From assembly GCA_023381015.1 (NCBI GenBank), contig JAMCTE010000037.1:3350-67349 (forward strand): 64,000 nucleotides of DNA, written 5' to 3'. Source of the DNA: Patescibacteria group bacterium. Its GTDB lineage: Bacteria; Patescibacteriota; Microgenomatia; UBA1406; GWC2-37-13. Positions 8,055 through 17,846 of this stretch are shown one piece after another; the first letter of the stretch is position 1, and each line of letters begins with the position of its first letter. The position numbers and the translations under genes were made by a program. The notes beneath the pieces were generated by a model. It saw nothing but the letters and a program-made list of their open reading frames with translations, was not told the DNA's origin and ran no database searches.

Positions 8055-10871
8055 ATGGCAAGAAGAGAAAATTTAGTTTCAAAATTGGAGAGGGAACACG
8101 GGGAAAGTAAGAAGCTTTGGTTTACTTCAAGTAGAGATGGTATGTTGATTGTGATCCCGTCTTTAGCAAAAAACGATTTAGCTAGCTTATTATCAAAAAA
8201 ACATCACCCAGGTGGAATTATTAAGCTCGATAGACCGCCAGAACCACATGAATTATCAAATTTTAGTGGAATAGTTGCGTTAGAATCGAATCCTGGGACA
8301 GGCGATCCATTGACAACTCGCGCGGTTTGGCAAACTAATAACGGACCAACTGCCTTAGGTGGTATTTTTACATCCCAACAGCCTTATTTAGAGCATTTTG
8401 AAACTTTATCTGGAGTTCTTTTTCCTTCACAGATAAGCTACCAAGGACCAGTTAATGGAGAGATTATTGAACCATGGATAAGAGCATTATCAAGAAATAC
8501 CACTTTGAATTTAACTAAGGTTCTCAGTTTAGACGAACAAAAAAAATCGTTAGAAAGCTTGTTACATTTAAATAGGCAGAAAAAAGTAACAATAGCAATT
8601 TACGGATTGGGTGATATTGGTAGTTTTGTGGCACAGTCCCTTTACTCTCAAAGTTCAAACGATAGTGGCATAAATAGACTCATTTTAGCTTCCAAAAGCA
8701 GAAACACTGTTGAAGCTATGAAAATTGAATTAGAGGACATCGGCCTAGAAAGGGATGCTCATCCGTCATTAATAGGTGTTACCCAAGACAATATTGAAGA
8801 AATTTTTGCCGCCGACATAATTTTATTTTTAGCCTCCGGTCCAATTCCACCGGCAGATTCGACTTCTATGAACGTGGATGTTCGTGCTGTCCAATATTCG
8901 GCCAACGTAAAAATACTAAGAGAGCTATTACAACATGCATCTAAGGTAAATTGGGGAGGAACTTTGTTAGTTGCTTCTGATCCGGTAGAACAGCTGGCTA
9001 TGGCTGCGCTTCAAAGCTCTGTTTCTTACAATCACAATAATCAACGGATTGCAGGCTTTGGAGCTGCTATTAATTATGGTCGTGCCAGACGACAAGCGGA
9101 AGAAATGGGGCTTTCAACTAATGAAGTAAGAGTGTTTGGTGCGCATGGTAAATCAGTTGTCGCTGTTCCATCTTTAAAAGGCTACGATAAAGATGCCGCG
9201 GAGAAACTTTCCTTAAGGACAGGATTACGCAATTATAGGGTTAGAGAACAGTTAAAAAAACCTTGGCGTGCACCAGCGGCCTGGATGAGTAATGCTTTAC
9301 AAAACTTGTTGAAACATGAGCAAACGTGGGCATCTTCTTTTTTACCTGGCAATGGAGGAAAAGATGATAATGGCGCTTTTTTTGGATCAAGATCTGTTGG
9401 AGATGTACATTTACATTTATGGGATGTAGGAACGGGAGGCGATTATAATCCAGACATAATGGATGTTTTAACTAGGGAACATCGTTTCATATCTTTAACT
9501 TCTAGAAACCCAGTATTTCTTTTTGTTGATCCATTCCACGGTGAATCTGATCCTAATAGAGCTAAACACATAGCATTTCATGAAGACGCTATGGAAGAAT
9601 GGCTTAATGAGGCGGGATTAAATGCGAGTTTAATAAATACAACTGATTTGGCTTTAAGTACAAGGTCTCAAGAGTTGACGATGCGAATAGAAAAAGCCAT
9701 TGTTGAGAATGATTTGGAAACAGAAAATTTAGCCAAGCAGGAATTATTAAAATTAATAGGAGCTTCTTTACATAGGTCAGAGCGTGATGTAATTGAAGAA
9801 AAAACGACTGTTATTGCCGAAGGTGTTTTGGGAGGGGAGTTATTATCAAATGTCAGTTATAGACAGCTGGCGGGAATCTGTAAGTCCATAGCTGAGAAGG
9901 TAGATATAAAATCATTGATAAATAGAACCATCTCTATATTGGGCGCAAGAAGAGAGCCAGAGGTTGATGTTATAAATTTATCCGAAGTGAAAACGACTAC
10001 TTTGCTTGAAGGGTTAAAGCACCCTCATTTGGTCAATAGGATGAAAAATTGGCAATTATTGGCACAGAGTTTGAAGGATGGGTTTGAAATTTCTCCAGCG
10101 ATGGCAAAAAAAATAATGACTTTAGTCAATTTTGGGGATGATTTTACGCTTTATCAAATATCAACTTCCGAAACTACTAACATTGAATCAGTTAAGTTTT
10201 TATATGATGCGCAGTTAGAAGTATTGAACGAAATTCATACCAGAATGAATGGGTACAATGGTGTAGAAAGTTCGGACGCAATTATTTTTGGAACTACGGG
10301 AGCTCCATTTGGTCAACATCACGTCAAAACTATCAAGAGCGGTTTTCAAGCGATTAAAGAACGTTATAGTCAAAGTCAGACAGAGGCTTTCATTGCTCTA
10401 GATGATTTTAGCCGTTCAAAAGCGGAAGCGATTGTTAACGGTCAGATTCCATCGCTGGCTTTAAGGCGGAGGATCGCCCTTTTGCAATCTATAAACGAAG
10501 ATATGATCTATTTGGTCAATCCGGCAATTCCAATCTGGTTTGATATAAACAACGTTCATTTATTGGAGCAAATTCAAAAAGAGGTCGCTGAAGGTGAAAC
10601 AGTATGGAGGTTAATTGGGGGAGACAGCTTAAAAAACTATCCAAGAAGCAATTTATACAGTAGTATTCCTCACATTGTAGACGTTAGAGGTGAAGACAGA
10701 AAGGCAATTGATTCTTTATTAAATAGGATGCGTTTTAGAGAGTACTTACTAACGGATAATGTTTTTTCATCGTCAACCCAAATTAGACAGGATTTGAAAT
10801 CAGGAATTAATTCAAAAGAAATTAACGATTTAACCGCGGCTTTTATAAAACATTACAATCTTTTTCAATAA
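8055..10871 (+). CDS. Malate/lactate dehydrogenase-like domain fused to NadD-like nucleotidyltransferase domain
   Basis: N-terminal IAIYGLGDIGSFVAQSL and VFGAHGKSVVAVPS (LDH/MDH-like); C-terminal FGTTGAPFGQHHVKTI and SSSTQIRQDLKSG (nucleotidyltransferase HxGH-like and ISSTxIR motifs). Confidence 0.55.
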   Translation: MARRENLVSKLEREHGESKKLWFTSSRDGMLIVIPSLAKNDLASLLSKKHHPGGIIKLDRPPEPHELSNFSGIVALESNPGTGDPLTTRAVWQTNNGPTALGGIFTSQQPYLEHFETLSGVLFPSQISYQGPVNGEIIEPWIRALSRNTTLNLTKVLSLDEQKKSLESLLHLNRQKKVTIAIYGLGDIGSFVAQSLYSQSSNDSGINRLILASKSRNTVEAMKIELEDIGLERDAHPSLIGVTQDNIEEIFAADIILFLASGPIPPADSTSMNVDVRAVQYSANVKILRELLQHASKVNWGGTLLVASDPVEQLAMAALQSSVSYNHNNQRIAGFGAAINYGRARRQAEEMGLSTNEVRVFGAHGKSVVAVPSLKGYDKDAAEKLSLRTGLRNYRVREQLKKPWRAPAAWMSNALQNLLKHEQTWASSFLPGNGGKDDNGAFFGSRSVGDVHLHLWDVGTGGDYNPDIMDVLTREHRFISLTSRNPVFLFVDPFHGESDPNRAKHIAFHEDAMEEWLNEAGLNASLINTTDLALSTRSQELTMRIEKAIVENDLETENLAKQELLKLIGASLHRSERDVIEEKTTVIAEGVLGGELLSNVSYRQLAGICKSIAEKVDIKSLINRTISILGARREPEVDVINLSEVKTTTLLEGLKHPHLVNRMKNWQLLAQSLKDGFEISPAMAKKIMTLVNFGDDFTLYQISTSETTNIESVKFLYDAQLEVLNEIHTRMNGYNGVESSDAIIFGTTGAPFGQHHVKTIKSGFQAIKERYSQSQTEAFIALDDFSRSKAEAIVNGQIPSLALRRRIALLQSINEDMIYLVNPAIPIWFDINNVHLLEQIQKEVAEGETVWRLIGGDSLKNYPRSNLYSSIPHIVDVRGEDRKAIDSLLNRMRFREYLLTDNVFSSSTQIRQDLKSGINSKEINDLTAAFIKHYNLFQ

Positions 10872-10875
10872 TTTT

Positions 10876-12534
10876 ATGAATATAGAGCTTTTGAATAAAA
10901 TTCCTGAGGTAAAAAAATTTTCATCTCTAGAGAAAGATGGTGTTTTTTTATTTAGACAGTTTGATCAGCTTGGCATATGGCAAGGTTTGGACAGAATTAA
11001 CAGAATAGAACCCGCTTTACGTTGTGCTACTCTCGCCACTAATGCAGCAATTAGACTCAATGAAATAGCAGAATTAGCCGGTATAGATCCTTTAGTATCT
11101 CCGAAAGCCACTTTTCTTACCGGATTGTTGTTTAAATCAGGACAAGCTATAGATGATTCTATTGTCAAACGTTATGATTTAAATCGATCCGATCCTCATT
11201 TGCTGCATTTGTATAAATTTCCGAGTTATGTGCCAGAAAGAACTATAGAAACAAGTAATGTTTTAAAATTAGCGCTATTACTTGAAAGATTAGGTCATCG
11301 CGAATATGCGGAATTAGTTTTGCACGGTCCCCATCCCAAATTTTTTGAAGAAGCCAAGTTACCAACTGTTTTGGTTTCGTTAGCTAATGCTAATCTTGGC
11401 TTAGATAAAGATAATACTTGGCATAGTTATCTTCACCCGGCGGTCAATCTATTGGCGATTGAACCTTATGCGGTCAGGTCAGACGAGCTACCACCGAGTC
11501 AAAGCAAAGATTGGATTGATAGAGTACAGATGGTGGCGATTAATACAGCTTTGCAACATGCTTTACGCATGAATGCTGGCATAAATTTTTCTGATCAGTT
11601 TTTTGGTTCTTCGCATGAGGAGATTATCGAAAGATGGGTAGTAGTTGGTGAGCTGTGTAAGCAATTAGGAATTCCTTTACCGACAGAAGAAGATTATGTC
11701 TTGCAGAATAAAAAATTGCCCCTCCTAAAACGTTGGGTTGAAGAAAACAACATAGTTGACCGTTTAAAATCAACAGAATTAGAAGGTAAACACGCATTAT
11801 ACAGTCACAGTGAGAATGTTTCAAAATTAATGTCTCATCTTGCTAAAGAAATTAATAAACTTTCGGTAGAATGTGGTGGAAAACCACTTTTAAACGAAGA
11901 ATACCTTGGTTTGATCGGATTGTGCCATGATTGTATAAAAGCTTTTGACGAAGAAGAAGTAAGATGGCTAGAACAATTTAAAGGATATGAAGTTGAATTT
12001 ATGCATACATATCCCTCAGAGGTAGTTGCAAGGGGAACGGTTTCCTTAAAAACAAGTCACGATGCTAAATTATATGCTTGGTTAAGGCATTTTGAAGATG
12101 ACAATTTGTCACCTCATGAAAGAGGAAAATCTTTAGGAATTGCGAGCGATTTCCTGTCGGGACCTTATCATCTTTCTTCTTTTGTTTCAGCATTGCTTTC
12201 GTATTCTGATTTATCCGTCACAAAAGAGGATGGCAAAACGGTATTTAAGCCCGATATTACCGAACGTTTTATAGATACGACGCTGAAATATGTTTCCGAC
12301 CAACATACAGCAATCATCAGTTATGCTAAGCTTATGACCGTTGCTGCGTCTCTTTCTTGGTATTTGCGTTTGCCTTTGCCTAAGGACGGATCAACTGATA
12401 TTTTAGATGGAGCTACAGAGGTTCTAGAAGTTTTACCGATTAATGATAGTCAAGCAGCCAAAAAAAATCTCTCGAATATTGCTCATGTGCTAAGCATTTT
12501 TGGTATAAGTTTACCTAAAGAATTAAAGCAATAA
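10876..12534 (+). CDS. HD-domain-like phosphohydrolase, divergent
   Basis: HALYSHSENVSKLMSHLAKEI...LGLIGLCHDCIKAF (H...HD). Confidence 0.5.
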   Translation: MNIELLNKIPEVKKFSSLEKDGVFLFRQFDQLGIWQGLDRINRIEPALRCATLATNAAIRLNEIAELAGIDPLVSPKATFLTGLLFKSGQAIDDSIVKRYDLNRSDPHLLHLYKFPSYVPERTIETSNVLKLALLLERLGHREYAELVLHGPHPKFFEEAKLPTVLVSLANANLGLDKDNTWHSYLHPAVNLLAIEPYAVRSDELPPSQSKDWIDRVQMVAINTALQHALRMNAGINFSDQFFGSSHEEIIERWVVVGELCKQLGIPLPTEEDYVLQNKKLPLLKRWVEENNIVDRLKSTELEGKHALYSHSENVSKLMSHLAKEINKLSVECGGKPLLNEEYLGLIGLCHDCIKAFDEEEVRWLEQFKGYEVEFMHTYPSEVVARGTVSLKTSHDAKLYAWLRHFEDDNLSPHERGKSLGIASDFLSGPYHLSSFVSALLSYSDLSVTKEDGKTVFKPDITERFIDTTLKYVSDQHTAIISYAKLMTVAASLSWYLRLPLPKDGSTDILDGATEVLEVLPINDSQAAKKNLSNIAHVLSIFGISLPKELKQ

Positions 12535-12611
12535 CAATATCAATAGATTAGTTTACGTTGCTTCGTATAATTTCTTCCAGTCTTTGTCTTTCAGCCTTTC
12601 CTTAACAGACG

Positions 12612-14354
12612 TTAGTTCATCTGTTCGATAGCCATTTTTTGCTTGTATCCTTGTGCAATGGCATAAGAATAGAAGGCTTCTTCAAGACTTAAATCGATAT
12701 TGTTTTTCCTTGCTTCTTTCATTATGCTCATTGAGATTTTGACATTTTCGTACATCAATTCTTGAATGGCTTGATCGACAAGATCCGAAGGAATTTGTAT
12801 CTCAAATAAGTTTTGCGCTTGTTCGAACCAAGAGGCAAAAACTCCTGCGGCATTTGCCAAGATTCCCGTTACGTTGTGAATGCCTCTCTTTTTGAATTCT
12901 CGAGAAGCGGCTGGCGTGACTGCGCCGTTACCACCTTGGACAACTACAGCACCTGTCGGTATATATTTGGCGTTCGTGCCATTGATTGTCATTTGGGCCG
13001 CCGAATCATCAATGTGCAAGGGAGCGTATTTTTGGAAGTAGTCGTTTGCTCCGGCGCTAATTTCTTCAGCTTGTTTTTTGCCTGATTCATGAGATTCTGC
13101 TATTATTTCTATATTTATTCCTTGCTCTTGTTTTTCTTTCGCCCAAGCGACCATATCTCCTTTTTTGTTGTATATCTGGTTCAATTCTATGATATCTTGT
13201 TCTTTGAAGCCTTCTTCGTTTCTCAAGACTACGCCGCCCCGAGCACTGGTAGCAGCGATTCCTTGAAGTTTAACGCCATATTTTATGGCTTCAATTGCCG
13301 CTCTTCTTTCAGCAGCTCCAACGCCACGTATAAACAAAGATTCCCCTTTGAGCGGAATATTATTTGCTTCACAATAAGCTTTTCTGGCAAACCAGATGCC
13401 TAGACCAGTAGCGTCGCCTCGTGCTTCAAGCCCACCAATATCTTTACCGGTAAGCATTCCATAGTGAAAATTAAGATCGACAGCTTTTCCTTGAGTCAGA
13501 GCAGCTTCTGCTTGATACTGTAAGTAACCGTCCAGTAACCACATTAAGATTGGTCTTCCGGCTAATTTTCCTCCCGACCCGACATCTCCTGAAACACGAT
13601 CGATCAAAGGTCCAATGGCACCGGCTTTTGCCAGTTGATAACCGGTTTGTTTTAAGGCATTAGCTTTTAAAAGCTCTAATTCATCTGACGAATAATCGCC
13701 TTCTTTTCCTTCAAGGGCAATATAGAGGTCGGCTTTACCGCCACCAGCTAAACTATATAATTTAGCCATTTTTAACAGCGCTTTCCTTTTTGCTTCAGGT
13801 AAATTCATCTTTCTTATGACTTTGCTTAATTGTCTTTCGAAACCAAGGCCGATATTTTTTGCACCCATCGCTATTGCTAAGCCAAGTCCTTCGTCCAAAA
13901 CGCCTTTTCTTACCTGTTTTAAGTCAGAGAAAAGTACTTCTCCTTTATCGTTTTTTGGACTCAACTCCACGAATTTTATTCTTAGACCACCGCCAGTCGG
14001 GGTGATTTTTCCGTTTTTTCGACCTTTGCTGTCGCGGTCGATGACATCAACAGCCAATCTTGTTCCAAAAAATTGGCATTTTGTTCCGGCCATAGTACCA
14101 TCTGCTAAAGTTGCAAATCCTGAAACATCTGTAATTCTTGTTGGAGTAAGCCAATCTCTAGTAAGATCTGCATTTTCCGGAAGTTTGTCTATTCCAAGAA
14201 GTTTAGTTATTGATGGATTATTGAGTTGAAGTATTTGTCTCAAAGCATCGTATCCGAGCTTATGTCTAATTTTTTCACCTTTTGCAAAACTTGTTTCACC
14301 GGGACGAAGATCAATTCTGTGCTTTGTTTCTACCTGATTTAATGCTTGCGGCAT
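12612..14354 (-). CDS. Divergent Glu/Leu/Phe/Val dehydrogenase family protein (possible C-terminal frameshift)
   Basis: AGGGKADLYIAL, GDVGSGGKLAGRP, LEARGDATGLGIWFARKAYCE, GILANAAGVFASWFEQAQN. Confidence 0.7.
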   Translation of the reverse strand: MPQALNQVETKHRIDLRPGETSFAKGEKIRHKLGYDALRQILQLNNPSITKLLGIDKLPENADLTRDWLTPTRITDVSGFATLADGTMAGTKCQFFGTRLAVDVIDRDSKGRKNGKITPTGGGLRIKFVELSPKNDKGEVLFSDLKQVRKGVLDEGLGLAIAMGAKNIGLGFERQLSKVIRKMNLPEAKRKALLKMAKLYSLAGGGKADLYIALEGKEGDYSSDELELLKANALKQTGYQLAKAGAIGPLIDRVSGDVGSGGKLAGRPILMWLLDGYLQYQAEAALTQGKAVDLNFHYGMLTGKDIGGLEARGDATGLGIWFARKAYCEANNIPLKGESLFIRGVGAAERRAAIEAIKYGVKLQGIAATSARGGVVLRNEEGFKEQDIIELNQIYNKKGDMVAWAKEKQEQGINIEIIAESHESGKKQAEEISAGANDYFQKYAPLHIDDSAAQMTINGTNAKYIPTGAVVVQGGNGAVTPAASREFKKRGIHNVTGILANAAGVFASWFEQAQNLFEIQIPSDLVDQAIQELMYENVKISMSIMKEARKNNIDLSLEEAFYSYAIAQGYKQKMAIEQMN

Positions 14355-14476
14355 ATTTTTTAAAAATTATAATATAAAAATTACTGACGTATATTATATA
14401 TAATGATCTTACAAAATACAAATATTACGTTTTTAGTGTTAGTTTGTTGTCTCGGTCCGGATTCGATTAAGCGAGG

Positions 14477-14755
14477 TCAAACTTCTTTTGTGTAGCAGGT
14501 GCCGATGCCGGCGGTTTCCATCTGGTCCATGATGGCTTCGGCACGTTTTACGTCGATCTTGAGGGCATCGGAAAGCATTTTTGAGGATATTTCGTCGTAC
14601 TTGTCCATGACTTCAAGAGCCTTGGAGAATAGGGGATCGCGATCGATTTTGGCGACGGCGGGATTTTCCTGAACCGCGCCCGGTTTTTCCAGGTCACGCA
14701 ACCGTCCGTCGATATCGTCCAGCTTTTTCAAAATCATTTTTACTGACTCGTCCAT
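14477..14755 (-). CDS. Small hypothetical protein (coiled-coil plus winged-helix-like C-terminus)
   Basis: MDESVKMILKKLDDIDGRLRDLEK..; downstream ATG preferred over ORF start. Confidence 0.5.
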   Translation of the reverse strand: MDESVKMILKKLDDIDGRLRDLEKPGAVQENPAVAKIDRDPLFSKALEVMDKYDEISSKMLSDALKIDVKRAEAIMDQMETAGIGTCYTKEV

Positions 14756-14769
14756 GGCTTTATTATACA

Positions 14770-16386
14770 TTATTTGTTCAAATAAGAAGAAACTAATTGT
14801 GACAGAGATTTGCTTTGCCTGATCATGTCGGTAATTTTTAATATCGCCGCCGCCGTCCATGATTGACGGGGCGAGCCTAGACCGGTCGAGTTACTTTTTA
14901 ATCCCTGGCCCTCTTTTTTGGCCCGGTAGTATTCGTGAAAGCCGCCTTCGACGTCGTCTTTATCAATCATGCTGATGGTATCGGCCATGATTTTCGCCGC
15001 CAGTTTTTCATGACCGTAGTAGATTAATCCTTCAATAATTAGGGTATTTACGACCGGCCAGACCGATCCTCGCCAGTAGCGGTCGGCTTCGACGATCGGA
15101 AAAGAACTGGGAACCAAATAGGTTTGCGGGGCTTGAAGCATTGTTTTAAAAAGTTGGTCGGCAAGTTGAGATGCTCTCATATACGGAATGGCCCTCGAAA
15201 ACAGTGGTGCAAACGAAGAAGTTGTTTTAACTTTTATCAGTTTTCCATCGGAAATATTTTTTGCAAAGTACAGTTTTTCTTGGTTGTCCCAGAGTGATTC
15301 CAATCCGGCTTTCGAGCTCGTTATCCAGTTTTCTATAGTTTTTGAATCTTCGGTTTTACCCAGCTGTTTGGCTATGTCAAGAAGGGCAAGGTCAGAACGC
15401 AAAAGGATGGCATTGCTTAGGGGGTCGGCAACCTTGTAGGGCGATTGATCGAGGATCTTTTTATAATCCCAGCCCCAGCGGGAATAAAGAAACATCAACA
15501 ACAAATATTTATCATAATGGTTTCCTGTCGGCCTTTGGTTAGGCGGAATTAATTTAGTGTCGATTCTTTCATAGGCAACTCCGTTGCTTTCCAACCAAGT
15601 TTTAACGAACGTGAAAATAGAATTTTCATCGAGGGGTAAGTTTGGATCAAAACCGTTAATTTTCCCGTGTTCTTGATACCATGATTTAATTTCCTGTTTG
15701 AGGACGGAATTGTCGTGGAATGCTTCGTATATCGAATCCCACTTTGGCGAGTTGTCATCACCGTTCTGCCAAGGATGGATGATTATAAATTTATTGTCTA
15801 TAAATAAATTTTCATAGATATAACTGTGATACTTGAAGAGTTTTGGGTAATATTCTTGGAGTAATTTAAGTCGGTCGGCTCTGGGGAGTTTATTGGCCGT
15901 TTCCAGGACTCCGTAGGCCGCATTCGGCGGCTGGGTTATTTTCGAGATAATTTCTCCTGTTTCAGGCAGATGGTTGTCATAATAAAGAAGGCTTGGTCCA
16001 GGAAAATAATCCGAGAGGGCAGAGCGGTTATACCTGATGTGACCGAGGAATCCGTCAGGAGTTTGTCCGGCGAAGAATTTGCTGATATCGGCAGATGATT
16101 GACCGACGTTGTTATTCCAAGCAGAGATAAAAAAAGTGTCCCAGAGCCATTGGAAAGGGTAGAGGAAACGAGGTTCAGTTTCTCCGGCGATCAATTTTTT
16201 TCCCGATGCGGCAGTGTATCCATTATCGTTTCCAGATTTCGAAACAAAAACGTTGTCTTTTAAGACCGTTTGAGCCTTGAGGATCAAGTCATCCAGATGG
16301 CGGAGGAGGTTAGGGTTAGTTGGCTTAATTTCAGATATGAAGGGTCTGTTCCATGGTGGTTGTCTTTCCCGGATTAAAATGGCCAT
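14770..16386 (-). CDS. GH63/trehalase-like glycoside hydrolase
   Basis: FQWLWDTFFISAW, YWRGSVWPVVNTLIIEGL, SPRQSWTAAAIL. Confidence 0.75.
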   Translation of the reverse strand: MAILIRERQPPWNRPFISEIKPTNPNLLRHLDDLILKAQTVLKDNVFVSKSGNDNGYTAASGKKLIAGETEPRFLYPFQWLWDTFFISAWNNNVGQSSADISKFFAGQTPDGFLGHIRYNRSALSDYFPGPSLLYYDNHLPETGEIISKITQPPNAAYGVLETANKLPRADRLKLLQEYYPKLFKYHSYIYENLFIDNKFIIIHPWQNGDDNSPKWDSIYEAFHDNSVLKQEIKSWYQEHGKINGFDPNLPLDENSIFTFVKTWLESNGVAYERIDTKLIPPNQRPTGNHYDKYLLLMFLYSRWGWDYKKILDQSPYKVADPLSNAILLRSDLALLDIAKQLGKTEDSKTIENWITSSKAGLESLWDNQEKLYFAKNISDGKLIKVKTTSSFAPLFSRAIPYMRASQLADQLFKTMLQAPQTYLVPSSFPIVEADRYWRGSVWPVVNTLIIEGLIYYGHEKLAAKIMADTISMIDKDDVEGGFHEYYRAKKEGQGLKSNSTGLGSPRQSWTAAAILKITDMIRQSKSLSQLVSSYLNK

Positions 16387-17129
16387 GATGGATATAGTTC
16401 GTACTCTGCTTGATAAGATGCTGAAATTTTCACAGTCTGTTCGCCGTAATAAACGTTGTCAGTCGGCGTGGATGGGTTGGCTTGACCTTTCTGAAGAGTT
16501 GACTGTTGATCGGCTGCCGTTCCTTTGAGCATTGGCCTGAAGATCGGTCCACTATTGTCGGTAACAGATAAAAGTTTTCCGACTTTGAGGTTATTGATTT
16601 TTGCGATCGATTCGACCTGCCTTCTGGCGTCTTCCAGGGCAGCTTCTTTGGCTTTATTCTGCCAAGTTTTTTCGTTACTGACGGAATAATAAGTATTGGT
16701 AATCTGGGTATTGGCGACCGAGTTGATGGTGGAAAAAACTTTTTCGATATTTTTCAGACTGTCAATGACAACGACAAAATTTATCGATGGCACCGCAGTA
16801 GGCCATGGTCTGGGATACATCATGACTTCGGGACCGGCAGAGCTTGAATCATAAACAGGCGGATTGTAGCTAGTTTGGGTAATACGGCTCTCCGGGATCC
16901 CTAAAGACAGCAAAGCTGATTTTAGCTTTTGCGCGGCATCTTTGTTGGTGGCTTGAATGCTGATTGTTGCTTGATCGGTTGTCGCTTCGACTTGGCCGTT
17001 GCCGGTGATGGTGACGGTCTGCTTTGGCGCTTTGTACTGTTCTTGTAATTTCATCAGTCCGATGCCGATGGCAATGCCAAGAGCGATCAGTGCGACTGTC
17101 TTGAAGACCGACTTGGGGTTAAGATACAT
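16374..17129 (-). CDS. SIMPL (DUF541) domain protein
   Basis: TITGNGQVEATTDQATISI, KEAALEDARRQVESIA. Confidence 0.85.
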   Translation of the reverse strand: MYLNPKSVFKTVALIALGIAIGIGLMKLQEQYKAPKQTVTITGNGQVEATTDQATISIQATNKDAAQKLKSALLSLGIPESRITQTSYNPPVYDSSSAGPEVMMYPRPWPTAVPSINFVVVIDSLKNIEKVFSTINSVANTQITNTYYSVSNEKTWQNKAKEAALEDARRQVESIAKINNLKVGKLLSVTDNSGPIFRPMLKGTAADQQSTLQKGQANPSTPTDNVYYGEQTVKISASYQAEYELYPSWPF

Positions 17130-17159
17130 AACTTTAATCTACTCTTTTTTTCAAAAAAA

Positions 17160-17723
17160 TCAACTTTTGAAATGAGGGATTCTTCCTAAAATTTTGTCGA
17201 ATCGTCCAGGAATCTTAAACAAAACAGGATTATGGTATTGGCGGTTTTTTGATTGTTCCAAGAAAGCGTCCATTGTCTTTTGGAAATCTATTTGGCCCGG
17301 ACATTCCGAGGCGGTCAGGTGACCATCGTTTTGATAGCCGGGAATTTGGTCGGATGAACCAAATCCGAATTTGAAATTCGGCTTATTGGTTCTTTTGCCG
17401 CTTTCGTCATATTCGACTATTGTCAGGGCTTTGCTATTTTTTTTTACTTTGCCGTTATCTGGAGTGACAAAAAGTCTGATCGTGTAAGTAGTCCGTTGCT
17501 CTTTGGGAAAATGCTTGCGGATTAACAACATGATTGGCGCATTTTTTCCGTTGAGGCTGAGTGATTCGGATTGGAACTCGTGTTCTAGTTTTTCGTCTGG
17601 TTGACGCTCCCGGCCTTCCCCGGTCAAGTAAATGAAATTCCTTGGACCCGATTCGTCTTCGATTTTGACCCAACTGTCATTTTTGATCCATTCGGCGCCC
17701 GAGGTTTCTTTTAGACTGGACAT
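17160..17723 (-). CDS. Hypothetical protein
   Basis: 187-aa ORF in otherwise empty interval. Confidence 0.5.
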   Translation of the reverse strand: MSSLKETSGAEWIKNDSWVKIEDESGPRNFIYLTGEGRERQPDEKLEHEFQSESLSLNGKNAPIMLLIRKHFPKEQRTTYTIRLFVTPDNGKVKKNSKALTIVEYDESGKRTNKPNFKFGFGSSDQIPGYQNDGHLTASECPGQIDFQKTMDAFLEQSKNRQYHNPVLFKIPGRFDKILGRIPHFKS

Positions 17724-17846
17724 ATTTGAATTATAGCGCTAATATGCCTAAAACTCAACAAGACTATAAAATTGTAAGAAGATGTGCTATAAAAATAATA
17801 AGGGCAAAAAAGTTTACAGTCCGTTAATAATTTTTACCAAACGATT

